A stretch of 64,000 bases of DNA from Lactobacillus sp. MRS-253-APC-2B (GCF_012843675.1 NZ_JABAFO010000002.1:62001-126000), one strand, 5' to 3'; positions 54,096 to 63,979 are shown, numbered from the stretch's first letter. Program-made: numbers and translations. The notes: a model not told the origin generated them from the sequence alone.

Positions 54096-54947
54096 TTAAT
54101 TCTTGAAGTAGTCGTTTAGTCCCTTGGCAATGTCGCGGGCTACTTTTTGCTGATAGCTGGCACTTTTGATCTGGTTGAAGTCTTTGGTTGAGTTGATGTA
54201 GCCCATCTCGCATAAAACGGCGGGGCGGGTGTTGTCGCGAATGACCAAGAAGTCGCCAAATTCAATGCCACGATTGGTCAATGGCAAATTGTTCATTTGC
54301 TGGTTCAATGCCTTGGCTAATTTTTTGGAGGCTCCTTTGTGATAATAGTAGGTCGTAAATCCGGAAGCCTCGTTGCGTGAAGGCGAAGAATCAAAGTGGA
54401 AACTGATAAAGGCATTGGCATGCATGCTTTCAGCAAGAGCTGGTCGCGGTTTGAGGCCAACGTAACGATCCGAGTCGCGCGTCATGATGACATGCGCGCC
54501 CCGCAGCCGCAATTCTTGAGCAACGCGATTGGCCAGCTGCAATGTGTAGGTTTTTTCCATATAGCGGGCCTTGGTGCTGTCTTTATATTCAGCTCCCGAA
54601 TCGGAACCGCCATGACCAGGATCAATGACAATCGTTGCCTCAGAAAGATTGGAAACATGCTCGAGATTGGACTTGGGGTGAATCAGCCAGCTGGCGACCC
54701 AGCCAAAGCGCTGATCGCTTAGCCGAATCTTATACCATGAGTTGCGCGTTTTTAAAATCGTAACGCGCTGACCTTTTTTGAGCGTGCCGATCGTCGAATA
54801 GTCCAGCCCAGGACCGGTCCGTACGTTGAGCCCGCTGGTTTGAATGGTGGTCGTCCGTGAAAACGTCAGCGCGACCACCATGACAATTGCAATTAATGCC
54901 ATGCTGATCGCAACCAGGACAGCTTTGGCAGGACGAGGAAACTTCAA
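54096..54947 (-). CDS. N-acetylmuramoyl-L-alanine amidase with SH3b domain
   Basis: This exported enzyme cuts the bond between muramic acid and the peptide stem in peptidoglycan. The N-terminus is KFPRPAKAVLVAISMALIAI, a signal anchor. A bacterial SH3 domain follows (LNVRTGPGLDYSTIGTLKKG near residue 40), then a zinc amidase_3 domain with IVIDPGHGGSDSGAEYKDS near residue 105, HANAFISFHFDSSPSRNEASG near 180 and RPAVLCEMGYINSTKD near 245, giving zinc ligands and the catalytic Glu. I chose the TTG at 54947 (283 residues) because AAAGGAG sits nine bases before it; the open frame upstream to 55010 adds text unlike a signal peptide. Confidence 0.92.
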   Translation of the reverse strand: MKFPRPAKAVLVAISMALIAIVMVVALTFSRTTTIQTSGLNVRTGPGLDYSTIGTLKKGQRVTILKTRNSWYKIRLSDQRFGWVASWLIHPKSNLEHVSNLSEATIVIDPGHGGSDSGAEYKDSTKARYMEKTYTLQLANRVAQELRLRGAHVIMTRDSDRYVGLKPRPALAESMHANAFISFHFDSSPSRNEASGFTTYYYHKGASKKLAKALNQQMNNLPLTNRGIEFGDFLVIRDNTRPAVLCEMGYINSTKDFNQIKSASYQQKVARDIAKGLNDYFKN

Positions 54948-55031
54948 GATTTTTTCTCCTTTGTTATGAATCATTAAGATAAGTTTAGAAAGCATTAATT
55001 GGAAAATCAAGACTAATTCGCGGCTGGCCTA

Positions 55032-55060
55032 TTGACTAAACTGCTCAAGCCTAGTAGGCT
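55032..55060 (+). promoter_or_regulatory. Promoter of the hisS-aspS T-box transcript
   Basis: TTGACT (55032-55037) and TAGGCT (55055-55060) are 17 bases apart, directly upstream of the leader. Confidence 0.72.
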
Positions 55061-55067
55061 AAGTAAG

Positions 55068-55278
55068 TAATTAAATTTAGAGATGCCGATGAAAAAGAAT
55101 GTTCGGTCTGCCATAGCTTTCAGCGAGCGGGGAACTGGTGCAAGCCCTGTCGATTGGCTGCCGAGTGACGCTTTGGAGGCAGGGTCAAGACCCCGTCGAA
55201 GCTACGTTACCCAAGAGTAAACCCAAGGTGGTACCGTGCATTCAAGCACCCTTGCAGCAGCAGGGGTGCTTTTTTTAA
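55068..55278 (+). ncRNA. T-box riboswitch of hisS-aspS, specifier GAC (aspartate)
   Basis: The T-box sequence AAGGTGGTACCGTG lies at 55225-55238, followed by a terminator (AGCACCC pairing with GGGGTGCT, then T7) ending near 55278. In Stem I the 3' side reads GAGTGACGCTTTGGAGG. Using the same six-base distance to GAG as in the methionine leader of this window, the specifier is GAC at 55167-55169, an aspartate codon. The leader would thus sense uncharged tRNA-Asp and switch on both synthetases, although hisS comes first. No His codon (CAC/CAT) sits in the specifier position. The assignment is an alignment by eye. Confidence 0.88.
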
Positions 55279-55308
55279 TCGACTGACAATCAATGGAGGA
55301 GAGAACTA

Positions 55309-56601
55309 ATGCGCTATCAACGCCCAAAAGGCACGGCTGATATTTTACCGGGCGAATCCGCTCAGTGGGAAGCCGTTGAGAAACTGGCTCGTGAAATCTT
55401 TGCGCGCTACGGCTACCGTGGCATTCGCACGCCAATTTTTGAAAACTACAATATTTTTGCTCGTTCGGCTGGGGAGACCTCAGACGTCGTCACCAAGGAA
55501 ATGTACGACTTTAAAGACAAAGGTGATCGTCACGTGGCACTGCGCCCAGAAGGTACGGCCGGCGTGGTGCGTGCCTATGTTGAAAACAAGCTGTATGGTC
55601 CGGAATACAACAAGCCATACAAGGTTTACTACATGGGCCCAATGTTTCGCTATGAGCGGCCCCAGTCTGGTCGGCAGCGTGAGTTCCACCAGATCGGGGT
55701 CGAAGCATTTGGCAGCGACAATCCAGCCGTTGACGTGGAAGTAATAACTATGGCGCTGCGCCTGTTCAAGCAGCTGGGCTTAACGGGTCTGCGCGTGGCC
55801 ATCAATACGCTGGGTGATCAAAAAACGCGTGATACCTATCGTCAGGCATTGATTGACTACTTGAAGCCACATTATGATGAATTGAGTGAAGACTCCCAAG
55901 AACGGCTGGAAAAGAATCCATTGCGGGTTTTGGACAGCAAGGATCCACGCGACAAGCAGTTCGTTGATGATGCACCATCTATTCTGGATTATTTGACTGA
56001 TGATGCCCAAAAGCACTTTGCGCTGGTCAAGAAAATGCTGGATGAATTAAACATCGACTACACGGTTGACCCAACCATGGTGCGCGGTTTGGACTACTAC
56101 AACCACACGATCTTTGAAGTGATGGTCCAAGCCAAGTCGCTTGGTCAGGGCTACACGACGATTTGTGGTGGTGGTCGCTACAGTGGACTGGTTGAAGAAT
56201 TAGGCGGTCCGGACACGCCAGGGGTTGGCTTTGGGATTGGCCTGGAACGCCTGATGCTTTTGCTTAACGAAGAAGGGCTGCTTAAAAAGGCCGATCCGGA
56301 TCTGGACGTTTATGTCGTTGGGATTGGTGAAGCAACCAACGTCGCCAGCTTCAAACTGGTTGAGGCTGCTCGGGATGCCGGTTTTGTTGCCGAACGCGAC
56401 TACTTGAACCGCAAGCCGAAAGCTCAGTTTAAGACGGCTGCCAAGGAAAATGCCAAGGTCGTCTTGACGATTGGTCAAAAAGAACTGGAAAGCAACACGG
56501 TTCACTTTAAGGTAATGGCAACCGGTGAGGAAACCACGCTGCCATTGGATCAAGTGTTTGCTGATTTTAAAGCCGTTTATCAAGAACAGACAAAGGGGTA
56601 A
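55309..56601 (+). CDS. hisS: Histidyl-tRNA synthetase
   Basis: HisRS charges tRNA-His. The 430-residue length is typical. Class II motifs are visible: motif 2 region [20 protein letters not shown] near residue 108, [19 protein letters not shown] near 84, the histidine-specific [15 protein letters not shown] near 259 and motif 3 [15 protein letters not shown] near 305. The start [16 protein letters not shown] is the family norm. Preceded by GGAGGAGAG. First gene of the T-box controlled pair with aspS. Confidence 0.97.
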   Translation: MRYQRPKGTADILPGESAQWEAVEKLAREIFARYGYRGIRTPIFENYNIFARSAGETSDVVTKEMYDFKDKGDRHVALRPEGTAGVVRAYVENKLYGPEYNKPYKVYYMGPMFRYERPQSGRQREFHQIGVEAFGSDNPAVDVEVITMALRLFKQLGLTGLRVAINTLGDQKTRDTYRQALIDYLKPHYDELSEDSQERLEKNPLRVLDSKDPRDKQFVDDAPSILDYLTDDAQKHFALVKKMLDELNIDYTVDPTMVRGLDYYNHTIFEVMVQAKSLGQGYTTICGGGRYSGLVEELGGPDTPGVGFGIGLERLMLLLNEEGLLKKADPDLDVYVVGIGEATNVASFKLVEAARDAGFVAERDYLNRKPKAQFKTAAKENAKVVLTIGQKELESNTVHFKVMATGEETTLPLDQVFADFKAVYQEQTKG

Positions 56602-56608
56602 TCAAAAC

Positions 56609-58387
56609 ATGAAGCGTACCAATTATGCTGGCGAAACCAGCGAACAACAAATTGGCCAAGCAGTCGTCGTTAAGGGCTGGGTTGCCAAGCGTCGTAATCT
56701 GGGTGGCCTGATTTTTATTGATTTATGGGACCGCTCCGGCATCGTCCAGCTGGTCTTTGATGAAAAGATCGATCCGGCTGCTTTTGAAGTTGCCAACCAG
56801 GTTCGGAATCAATACGTTATTGAAGCGCATGGTCTGGTGCGGGCACGTAAAGAAGTCAACCCAGACATGAAGACGGGCAAGATCGAAATTGAGGTCAAAG
56901 AAGCCAGCATCTTAGCCAAGTCCAAGCCAATGCCGTTTGAAATTGTTGACGACGTTGATGCTTCTGAAGAACTGCGCTTGAAATACCGCTACCTTGACCT
57001 GCGCCGGCCTGAAATGATGAAGCGCTTGATGCTACGAAGCAAGGTTACACATGTCGTTCACCGCTACTTTGAAAAGAACGGCTTTTTGGATGTTGAAACG
57101 CCAGAACTGACGCGTTCAACGCCAGAAGGGGCTCGTGACTATATCGTACCTTCACGGGTCTACCCAGGCAGTTTCTATGCGCTGCCACAATCACCACAAC
57201 TGTTCAAACAGCTTTTGATGGCCGCAGGGGTCGACAAGTACTACCAGATTGCCAAGTGTTTCCGTGACGAGGACCTGCGTGGTGACCGGCAGCCAGAGTT
57301 TACCCAGATCGATACGGAAATGAGCTTTGCTACGCCAGAAGAAATCCAAGACATGACGGAAGGCCTGATCAAAGACGTCATGAAAGAAGTATTGGACATT
57401 GACGTTAAGACGCCGTTCCCACGCATGGAATGGCAAGAAGCCATGGACAAGTATGGTACCGACAAGCCTGACACGCGTTTTGACATGCTGATTCATGACA
57501 TCAGTGACCTGGTTAAGGACAGCTCATTTAAGGTGTTCAGCAGTACAGTGGCAGCAGGCAACTATGTTCGGGCAATCGTCGTACCCGGTGGAGCCGACAA
57601 GTACTCACGTAAAGACATCAGCAAGCAAGAAGACTACATCAAGCGCTACAACGCCAAGGGCCTGGCTTGGGTCAAGGTTGGCGCAGATGGCTATAACGGT
57701 CCGGTAGCCAAGTTCTTAAACGATCAAGCGGCAGAATTAAATGAAGCGCTGGGTGCTAAGGAAGGCGACCTGATTTTAATCGTGGCAGGTTCTTTCCACG
57801 TGGTCTGCGACTCACTGGGTTATTTGCGGAATCACTTTGCCGAAGAACTGGGCTTGACGGATCCTAACCAATGGAACTATGTCTGGATCGTCAACTGGCC
57901 AATGTTTGAATATGATGAAGGCTTTGGCAAGTGGATTGCGGCTCACCACCCATTCACGATGCTGAATCCAGAAGATCTGCACTATTTGGAAGACGGCGAG
58001 GACCCTCATCAGGCGCACGCGCAAAGCTACGACATCGTCTTGAATGGTCAAGAAATCGGGGGCGGTTCCATCCGTATCCACGACCCTGAGATTCAAGAAA
58101 AGGTCTTTAAGGCACTGGGCTACAGCAAGGAAAAGGCGCAGGCCCGCTTTGGCTTCTTGATTAAGGCTTTGGAATTGGGGATGCCGCCAGAGGGTGGTCT
58201 GGCAATCGGGCTGGATCGCTGGGTTATGTTCTTGTCACAAGCTGACAGCATTCGTGACGTCATCGCCTTCCCTAAGAACTCAAAGGCAGTTGAGCCATTG
58301 ACGGCGGCACCGGCACGCGTCAGTGATCAGCAGCTGGAAGAACTGCGTCTGGAAGTTCCAGCTGAAGACGAAGATCAAGCAGACTAA
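56609..58387 (+). CDS. aspS: Aspartyl-tRNA synthetase
   Basis: AspRS charges tRNA-Asp. At 592 residues it is the bacterial type, with an N-terminal anticodon-binding OB fold ([20 protein letters not shown]), motif 2 [20 protein letters not shown] near residue 211, the QIDTEMSF segment, the bacterial GAD insertion (about 285-420) and motif 3 [14 protein letters not shown] near residue 530. ATG 56609 is used because GGGGTAATC lies just ahead and the upstream open frame is shadow in hisS. It starts 7 bases after the hisS stop. I cannot tell from sequence whether it is discriminating (Asp only) or also charges tRNA-Asn. Confidence 0.97.
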   Translation: MKRTNYAGETSEQQIGQAVVVKGWVAKRRNLGGLIFIDLWDRSGIVQLVFDEKIDPAAFEVANQVRNQYVIEAHGLVRARKEVNPDMKTGKIEIEVKEASILAKSKPMPFEIVDDVDASEELRLKYRYLDLRRPEMMKRLMLRSKVTHVVHRYFEKNGFLDVETPELTRSTPEGARDYIVPSRVYPGSFYALPQSPQLFKQLLMAAGVDKYYQIAKCFRDEDLRGDRQPEFTQIDTEMSFATPEEIQDMTEGLIKDVMKEVLDIDVKTPFPRMEWQEAMDKYGTDKPDTRFDMLIHDISDLVKDSSFKVFSSTVAAGNYVRAIVVPGGADKYSRKDISKQEDYIKRYNAKGLAWVKVGADGYNGPVAKFLNDQAAELNEALGAKEGDLILIVAGSFHVVCDSLGYLRNHFAEELGLTDPNQWNYVWIVNWPMFEYDEGFGKWIAAHHPFTMLNPEDLHYLEDGEDPHQAHAQSYDIVLNGQEIGGGSIRIHDPEIQEKVFKALGYSKEKAQARFGFLIKALELGMPPEGGLAIGLDRWVMFLSQADSIRDVIAFPKNSKAVEPLTAAPARVSDQQLEELRLEVPAEDEDQAD

Positions 58388-58398
58388 ATCAATGCATT

Positions 58399-58433
58399 AA
58401 AAAAGATCCGCTGAACTGGCGGATCTTTTTTGC
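58399..58433 (+). terminator. Intrinsic terminator after aspS
   Basis: AAAAAGATCCGC pairs with GCGGATCTTTTT around TGAACTG, with a T run. It ends the hisS-aspS transcript. Confidence 0.92.
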
Positions 58434-58504
58434 GTAATGAGTGGTTTTAAGCGGTGCCTAATAGACTGCTGGGTTATTGACATTGCAAAGGTACTGTCCG
58501 ACAG

Positions 58505-59149
58505 TTATTCAAGCTTGAAGTTTCTAACTACCTTATCGAGATCTTCTTGCTCAATTCCTAGATAATGGCGAGTGTTGCGCTCTGAGGAGTGGTTGAACAA
58601 TTGTGAGATGATTTCGATGTTGACACCATCTTTATACAGCTGGCGGCCAAACGTCTTGCGAAACGAGTGCGTCCCTAGTTTGGCAACCAGTTTTTCGTCA
58701 CCCGACTTGCGTGCGATTCGCTGCAGCATCTGGTAAAAGCCGTGGACTGAAAAATGACCATCTTGTCTGCCGGGAAACAGCCAGTCATTGTCGTCTTTAA
58801 AGTCCAATTCATTCAGATAGTTGATGATTTCAGCCAGACAGTTGTTCCAATAAAGCGTCTTGGCCTTGCCGGTCTTTTGCTCGATGATCCGCGTCTGGGT
58901 TTTGTTCTTGACGTGACCAACTCGCAGCGTAACCACGTCAGAAGCACGCAGGCCATTGTTGAGTGCAATTGAGATCAAGAGCAGGTTGCGATTTACCAAT
59001 TCAGGCCGCGAATATTGACGGATGGCTTCTTGCAGCTCATGATACTCATCGGTGGTTAAAAATTTGACGTTTTCCACCCAGATCTTACGGTCGCCCTTTT
59101 TTTCGCCATTGGTTTTGTTTTTGGGAACGTAGATGCGTTTTTTCGCCAT
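58505..59149 (-). CDS. Solitary tyrosine-type site-specific recombinase
   Basis: This 214-residue protein has the catalytic layout of phage integrase/XerC-D enzymes: the first Arg in NNGLRASDVVTLRVGHV near residue 68, HxxR in LGTHSFRKTFGRQL near residue 165, and the last His with the nucleophile Tyr in FNHSSERNTRHYLGIEQ near residue 192. It is shorter than XerC/D or phage integrases (about 300), with only a small N-terminal part, so it has little or no core-binding domain. No phage genes, excisionase or obvious att repeats adjoin it. AGGAGG lies ahead of the ATG. It may act on a distant or nearby invertible site, or be a relic of an integrated element. It is close to nfo on the opposite strand. 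Confidence 0.88.
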   Translation of the reverse strand: MAKKRIYVPKNKTNGEKKGDRKIWVENVKFLTTDEYHELQEAIRQYSRPELVNRNLLLISIALNNGLRASDVVTLRVGHVKNKTQTRIIEQKTGKAKTLYWNNCLAEIINYLNELDFKDDNDWLFPGRQDGHFSVHGFYQMLQRIARKSGDEKLVAKLGTHSFRKTFGRQLYKDGVNIEIISQLFNHSSERNTRHYLGIEQEDLDKVVRNFKLE

Positions 59150-59249
59150 TTCAATTCCTCCTTAACAGCGAATGAGTCAATAATTTCATTGTAGCGATAA
59201 AATACGCTAAAATAAAGAAACATGCTGATTTAAGAAAGGATGCGATCAA

Positions 59250-60152
59250 ATGCTGATTGGCTCACATGTCAGTCTTAAAGCGCCCAAAATGCTGCTGGGC
59301 TCTGCTCAAGAAGCAGCCAGTTATGGGGCCAATACTTTTATGGTTTATACCGGAGCTCCACAAAATACCAAGCGCAAGCCACTCGATGAAATGAAGATTC
59401 CTGAAGGCCGCGCCTATATCGAAGAACACGGCTTCAGTCATCTGGTGGTGCATGCACCATACATCGTCAATCTGGGCAATACGCTTAAGCCCCAGAACTT
59501 TGCCTTTGGCGTGGATTTTTTGCGCCAGGAAGTTGAACGGGCTACAGCAATCGGGGCAACGCAGATTACGCTGCATCCTGGGGCCCATGTCGGTGCCGGA
59601 GCTACGGCAGCACTGCATCAAATTGCTCAGGGACTAAATGAAATCATTACGCCGGATCAAAAGCCGCAGATTGCCATTGAAACGATGGCCGGCAAAGGGA
59701 CCGAGGTCGGCATCTCATTTGAGCAGATTGCCGAAATTATGGACCAGGTAACCTACAACGAAAAGCTTTCGGTTACGTTTGATACTTGTCACACCAATGA
59801 TGCCGGCTATGATGTCAAAAATGACTTTGACGGCGTCTTAAATGAATTTGATCACGTATTGGGGATTGAAAAGCTGCAGGTCGTACACCTTAACGACTCC
59901 AAAAATCCGCAGGGCAGCCATAAAGACCGGCACGCCAATATCGGCATGGGGACGATCGGCTTTGATGCACTCAATTACATTGCTCACCATCCACAATTGA
60001 CGCAGGTACCAAAAATTATGGAAACGCCATGGGTACCATTGGCCGATAATCCCAAGAAAAAGGTGGCGCCATATGGAGAAGAGATCAAGATGATTTTAAG
60101 CAGTAAATTTGATCCGATTTTTATGGAACGACTGAGTCATTCTGAAAATTAG
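59250..60152 (+). CDS. nfo: Deoxyribonuclease IV (endonuclease IV)
   Basis: Nfo cuts DNA at abasic sites in base-excision repair, using three metal ions in a TIM barrel. The 300-residue length is slightly above the usual 280-297. Family marks are [20 protein letters not shown] at the start, [14 protein letters not shown] near residue 68, [13 protein letters not shown] near 144, [15 protein letters not shown] near 175 and [20 protein letters not shown] near 211, carrying the metal His, Glu and Asp residues. The ATG follows GAAAGGATG. Confidence 0.95.
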   Translation: MLIGSHVSLKAPKMLLGSAQEAASYGANTFMVYTGAPQNTKRKPLDEMKIPEGRAYIEEHGFSHLVVHAPYIVNLGNTLKPQNFAFGVDFLRQEVERATAIGATQITLHPGAHVGAGATAALHQIAQGLNEIITPDQKPQIAIETMAGKGTEVGISFEQIAEIMDQVTYNEKLSVTFDTCHTNDAGYDVKNDFDGVLNEFDHVLGIEKLQVVHLNDSKNPQGSHKDRHANIGMGTIGFDALNYIAHHPQLTQVPKIMETPWVPLADNPKKKVAPYGEEIKMILSSKFDPIFMERLSHSEN

Positions 60153-60174
60153 CCAAAATTTTTCAAAAAAGCAG

Positions 60175-60203
60175 TTGACGCTTTTTTTTTGATTAAGTAT
60201 AAT
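60175..60203 (+). promoter_or_regulatory. Strong promoter of rpsU
   Basis: TTGACG (60175-60180) and a perfect TATAAT (60198-60203) are 17 bases apart, about 90 bases before rpsU. Confidence 0.88.
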
Positions 60204-60293
60204 ATCATTCGTAGTGATAAGATTGAAGCAGTCAATTAGACGCTTTTAATCGCAACAGTACGGAATTCTAAGCTCGGAGGGAGGGAATCAACA

Positions 60294-60479
60294 ATGTCAA
60301 AGACTATCGTTCGCAAGAATGAATCGTTAGACGACGCTCTTCGACGCTTTAAGCGTACGGTTTCACGGAACGGAACGCTGCAAGAATACCGCAAGCGTGA
60401 ATTTTACGAAAAGCCAAGCGTAAAACGTAAGTTGAAATCTGAAGCAGCTCGGAAGCGCAAGAACAAGCGTCGCCACTAA
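60294..60479 (+). CDS. rpsU: 30S ribosomal protein S21
   Basis: S21 is a small, very basic 30S protein near the mRNA exit region that helps initiation. The 61-residue sequence is the normal Firmicute form: [20 protein letters not shown] at the start, then [20 protein letters not shown] and a Lys/Arg-rich end. GGAGGGAGG lies before the ATG. Its strong promoter and terminator make it a single-gene unit before yqeY. Confidence 0.98.
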   Translation: MSKTIVRKNESLDDALRRFKRTVSRNGTLQEYRKREFYEKPSVKRKLKSEAARKRKNKRRH

Positions 60480-60487
60480 AATGCTGC

Positions 60488-60527
60488 AGCTCCTGGGCGA
60501 ATGTTTCATTCACCAGGGGCTTTTTTG
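60488..60527 (+). terminator. Intrinsic terminator after rpsU
   Basis: AGCTCCTGGGCGAATG pairs with CATTCACCAGGGGCT (one bulge/mismatch) around TTT, followed by T6. Confidence 0.85.
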
Positions 60528-60557
60528 TATATAATTACGAAACGGGAGGAACTTGAA

Positions 60558-61004
60558 ATGAGTCTATTGGATAAGCTGACTAAAGACATGGTTGCCGCAA
60601 TGAAGGAAAAGGACAAGGAAACCCTGAGTACGGTTCGGATGCTTAAAGCAGCGGTTCAAAACGAAAAGATCAAGCTGGGCCATGAACTGAGCGAAGATGA
60701 AGAAAACTCGGTAATGGCTCGCGAATACAAGCAGCGCAAGGAATCACTGGAAGAATTCGTGACTGCTAAGCGCCAAGACCTGGTTGATAAGACCAAGGCT
60801 GAGATGAAAGTCGTTGAAAAGTACATGCCAAAGCAGCTCTCCGATGACGAGATCAAGCAGATCGTTGATGAGGCCGTTGCCGCTACCGGTGCCGACAGCA
60901 TGAAGGACTTTGGTAAAGTGATGAAGTCCGTAATGCCTAAGGTTAAGGGCAAGGCTGATGGCAAGGTGGTCAACCAGACCGTTAAGGATGCTCTGAAGAA
61001 GTAA
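60558..61004 (+). CDS. GatB/YqeY domain protein
   Basis: YqeY-type proteins share the tail domain of the GatB subunit of amidotransferase and are thought to bind tRNA; the cellular role is not settled. The 148-residue length is normal. The protein is mainly helical: LLDKLTKDMVAAMKEKDKET at the start, TVRMLKAAVQNEKIKLGHEL near residue 23, EKYMPKQLSDDEIKQIVDEA near 85 and MKSVMPKVKGKADGKVVNQ near 120, all typical. ATG 60558 follows GGGAGGAAC. It comes after rpsU in the common rpsU-yqeY order. Confidence 0.94.
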   Translation: MSLLDKLTKDMVAAMKEKDKETLSTVRMLKAAVQNEKIKLGHELSEDEENSVMAREYKQRKESLEEFVTAKRQDLVDKTKAEMKVVEKYMPKQLSDDEIKQIVDEAVAATGADSMKDFGKVMKSVMPKVKGKADGKVVNQTVKDALKK

Positions 61005-61080
61005 TCAGCGTCAAGTAATAAAAGAGCGTAATAGATGCCAGTCAGCTGCTGCGCTGAGGCATTATTATCGATTCGTAGTT

Positions 61081-61115
61081 AAGAGGTTGAGTTGATTCCC
61101 AGCCTCTTTTCTTTT
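61081..61115 (+). terminator. Intrinsic terminator after yqeY
   Basis: AAGAGGTTG pairs with CAGCCTCTT (G-T pair) and runs into TTCTTTT. Confidence 0.8.
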
Positions 61116-61150
61116 GCCGTGCTGCGGTTTATGCGGATTATAGCTTGCTA

Positions 61151-61159
61151 TGTTATAAT
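61151..61159 (+). promoter_or_regulatory. Extended -10 promoter of the phoH-ybeY-dgkA-era unit
   Basis: TGTTATAAT combines a perfect TATAAT with the upstream TG of an extended -10 site, and no -35 is evident. It lies 45 bases before phoH. Confidence 0.65.
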
Positions 61160-61204
61160 TTTTGATGGTATTGATTAAAACAAAAGCAAAGGGGAATTTT
61201 TCAT

Positions 61205-62173
61205 TTGACAGAAATGACTTTTCGCATTGAAAGCCCTGAAATTGAACTAGGACTTTTGGGTGCGCAGGACAAATTCGTGGTGCTTTTAGAAGAAGGCATG
61301 AACGTAACCATCAATCCGTTTGGCACCGATTTGAAAATCAGCGGTGAAGATGAAGACGTTCATCTAACCTATGATGTCTTAGAGCAGCTGGTGGATCTAT
61401 TGCATCATGGCATCAGTTTAAGCAGCACGGATATCGTCAGTGCGATGAAGATGGCTCATCGCGGGACGCTGCAGTACTTTAGCGATCTGTACAGTGAAAC
61501 GATTATCAAGGATCGCAAGGGGCGGTCGATTCGGGTCAAAAATTTTGGTCAGCGGCAATATGTGCATGCCGTTAAAGACAATGATATTACGTTTGGCATC
61601 GGGCCGGCCGGTACTGGTAAGACCTACCTGGCAGTAGCGATGGCCGTAGCGGCTTTAAAACGCGGCGAGGTTGAGCGGATCATTTTAACGCGGCCGGCTG
61701 TTGAAGCTGGTGAGAGTCTGGGATTTTTGCCAGGTGATCTGAAAGAAAAGGTTGATCCATATCTGCGGCCGATCTATGATGCCTTAAACGAAATCTTTGG
61801 CGCCGATCACGTGGAGCGTTTGATTGATCGCGGGACGATTGAGATTGCGCCTTTAGCCTACATGCGGGGTCGGACGCTGGACAATGCCTTTGTAATTTTG
61901 GATGAGGCTCAAAACACTACCAATGCCCAGATGAAGATGTTTTTAACGCGACTGGGCTTTGGCTCTAAAATGGTCGTCAATGGTGACGTTTCTCAAATCG
62001 ACTTGCCAAGGGGAACGCGCAGTGGCTTGATCTCAGCCCCGAAGATTTTAAAAGACGTCCCATCGATTGAATTTGTGCGCTTCAGTGCGGCGGATGTGGT
62101 TCGGCATCCAGTTGTAGCGCGGATCATTACGGCTTATGAAAATGATGAGCAGCAGACTTTGGAGAAAAAATAA
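61205..62173 (+). CDS. PhoH family P-loop ATPase
   Basis: PhoH-like proteins are cytoplasmic ATPases linked to RNA metabolism; their neighbour ybeY points the same way. The 322-residue protein has a small N-terminal domain and the P-loop domain with IGPAGTGKTYLAVAMAVAAL near residue 131, the LTRPAVEAGESLGFLPGDL motif near 161, ILDEAQNTTNAQMKMFLTRL (Walker B) near 232 and VNGDVSQIDLPRGTRSGL near 259. The TTG at 61205 is taken as start, with AAAGGGG nine bases before; the next ATG (61214) is too far from it. It overlaps ybeY by one base (TAATG). Confidence 0.94.
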   Translation: MTEMTFRIESPEIELGLLGAQDKFVVLLEEGMNVTINPFGTDLKISGEDEDVHLTYDVLEQLVDLLHHGISLSSTDIVSAMKMAHRGTLQYFSDLYSETIIKDRKGRSIRVKNFGQRQYVHAVKDNDITFGIGPAGTGKTYLAVAMAVAALKRGEVERIILTRPAVEAGESLGFLPGDLKEKVDPYLRPIYDALNEIFGADHVERLIDRGTIEIAPLAYMRGRTLDNAFVILDEAQNTTNAQMKMFLTRLGFGSKMVVNGDVSQIDLPRGTRSGLISAPKILKDVPSIEFVRFSAADVVRHPVVARIITAYENDEQQTLEKK

Positions 62174-62655
62174 TGGATATTGAAATCTACGACCAAACCG
62201 ACGATCACGCCGTCAGTCAATCACAATTGCAGCTGGCACATGACATTTTAGACTATGCCGCTAAGTATCTTGAATTAAAGGACAATACGGAGATCTCTTT
62301 GACCTTTGTCCATAATCCGCAGATTAGAAAGCTGAATGCCCAGTATCGTGGCGTTGATCGGGCAACCGACGTTTTGAGCTTTGCTTTAGAGGATGACAGC
62401 GATGACTCACCAATTTTACTGGATCCAGAATTGGCAGCCCAGATTCCGGAAAATCTAGGCGACTTGTTCATCTCAATTGACAAGGTTGCTGAGCAGGCTA
62501 GATTTCTAGGGCACTCTGCCGATCGTGAGCTGGGCTTTTTGATCGTGCATGGCTTTTTGCATCTAAATGGCTATGATCACGAGCAAAAAGACGATGAAGA
62601 AAAAATGTTTAAGCTGCAAGAGGAGATTTTAAATGGCTATGGGCTCCCAAGATAA
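62173..62655 (+). CDS. ybeY: Endoribonuclease YbeY (16S rRNA maturation)
   Basis: YbeY is a zinc-dependent single-strand RNase that matures the 16S rRNA 3' end and takes part in ribosome quality control. The 160-residue length is typical. The H-x3-H-x5-H zinc motif is in IVHGFLHLNGYDHEQKDDE near residue 125; RGVDRATDVLSFALED near 56 is the other hallmark. Translation is coupled to phoH (one-base overlap), and its last 23 bases overlap dgkA. Confidence 0.96.
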   Translation: MDIEIYDQTDDHAVSQSQLQLAHDILDYAAKYLELKDNTEISLTFVHNPQIRKLNAQYRGVDRATDVLSFALEDDSDDSPILLDPELAAQIPENLGDLFISIDKVAEQARFLGHSADRELGFLIVHGFLHLNGYDHEQKDDEEKMFKLQEEILNGYGLPR

Positions 62656-63037
62656 GCATCAGGTTGAAAAAAATCGCCATTTCATTCAGGCACTGGGACA
62701 TGCCTGGGATGGGGTCAAAGATGTCGTCAAAAAAGAACGCAACATGCGCTTTCACATCGTTGCGGCTATTTTGGTGATAATTGTGGCGTTTTGGCTGCAG
62801 GTCAACGTTTTTGAGTGGCTGTGGCTGCTTTCAGCGATTTTTGTTGTGTTTGCCGCTGAATTTGCCAATACGATCGTTGAAGAATTGGTGGACCTGGTCG
62901 TGCACCATCATTATGATCTGGATGCCAAGTATGCCAAAGACATTGCTGCGGGGGTCGTTTTATTGGCGGCCTTTTACGCGGTGCTGGTCGGGTTGTTTAT
63001 CTTCTGGCCCAAACTAAGGGCTTTGTTTGGTATTTAA
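62633..63037 (+). CDS. dgkA: Diacylglycerol/undecaprenol kinase (DgkA family)
   Basis: In Gram-positive bacteria this small membrane kinase phosphorylates mainly undecaprenol, recycling the lipid carrier for cell-wall synthesis. The 134-residue protein has the family motif ERNMRFHIVAA near residue 35 and AAEFANTIVEELVDLVV near residue 75, which holds the catalytic Glu. Three membrane helices lie at about 41-55, 60-76 and 104-124. AAGAGGAG is eight bases before ATG 62633. It overlaps ybeY and is followed by era, the standard order. Confidence 0.95.
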   Translation: MAMGSQDKHQVEKNRHFIQALGHAWDGVKDVVKKERNMRFHIVAAILVIIVAFWLQVNVFEWLWLLSAIFVVFAAEFANTIVEELVDLVVHHHYDLDAKYAKDIAAGVVLLAAFYAVLVGLFIFWPKLRALFGI

Positions 63038-63056
63038 ACGTTAAGAAAGGACAATT

Positions 63057-63965
63057 ATGGACAATCCAAATTTTAAATCTGGTTTTGTAGCTTTGATTGG
63101 TCGGCCCAACGTCGGCAAGTCAACGCTTTTAAACTATGTCGTTGGTCAAAAGGTTGCCATCATGAGTAACGTGGCCCAAACGACGCGCAACAAGATTCAA
63201 GGAATCTATACGACTAATGAGGCGCAGATCGTCTTTATCGATACGCCAGGGGTGCACAAGCCGCAAACCAAGCTGGGCGACTTTATGGAGCGCTCAACGC
63301 TGTCCGCATTGGATGAAGTCGATGCGGTCTTGTACGTGGTCGCAGCTGATGAAAAACGCGGCCCTGGCGACAACTTCATCATGGAACGACTCAAACAGGT
63401 TAAAAAACCGATCTATCTGGTCGTCAACAAAATTGACAAGGTGCACCCTAACGAGCTACCAGGCATCGTTAAGCAGTTTGAAGACGGTACGGTCAAGTTT
63501 GCTGACGTCGTACCCGTTTCGGCATTAAATGGCAACAACGTCAATGCCTTGATTAACAAGCTGGTCGAGCAGCTGCCAAACGGTCCGCAGTATTATCCAA
63601 GCGATCAGATCAGCGACCACCCCGAGCGCTTCGTAATTGCTGAAATGATTAGAGAAAAAGTCTTTATGATGACGCGTCAGGAAGTACCACATTCGGTTGC
63701 CGTCGATGTTATGTCAGTCAAGCGCCAAGATGACGAGACGATTCACATCAATGCCAACATTATCGTGGAGCGTCCTGGTCAAAAAGGCATCATCATTGGC
63801 AAAAAAGGCCAGATGCTTAAACAAATCGGTACCATGGCCAGAAAAGACATCGAGCATTTGTTGGGCGATCGGGTCTACTTGCAGCTGTGGGTCAAGGTCG
63901 TACCCGGCTGGCGGGACAAGTCGGCCATGCTCAAAGACTACGGCTATCGCAACACCGACTATTAA
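63057..63965 (+). CDS. era: GTPase Era
   Basis: Era binds the 3' end of 16S rRNA and couples 30S maturation to growth. The 302-residue length is normal. G motifs are [20 protein letters not shown] near residue 11, [16 protein letters not shown] near residue 62 and VVNKIDKV near residue 122. The C-terminal KH domain shows [20 protein letters not shown] near residue 235 and [19 protein letters not shown] near the end. GAAAGGAC lies before the ATG. It ends the phoH-ybeY-dgkA-era group. Confidence 0.97.
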   Translation: MDNPNFKSGFVALIGRPNVGKSTLLNYVVGQKVAIMSNVAQTTRNKIQGIYTTNEAQIVFIDTPGVHKPQTKLGDFMERSTLSALDEVDAVLYVVAADEKRGPGDNFIMERLKQVKKPIYLVVNKIDKVHPNELPGIVKQFEDGTVKFADVVPVSALNGNNVNALINKLVEQLPNGPQYYPSDQISDHPERFVIAEMIREKVFMMTRQEVPHSVAVDVMSVKRQDDETIHINANIIVERPGQKGIIIGKKGQMLKQIGTMARKDIEHLLGDRVYLQLWVKVVPGWRDKSAMLKDYGYRNTDY

Positions 63966-63979
63966 AAGGGGCTGAGACC

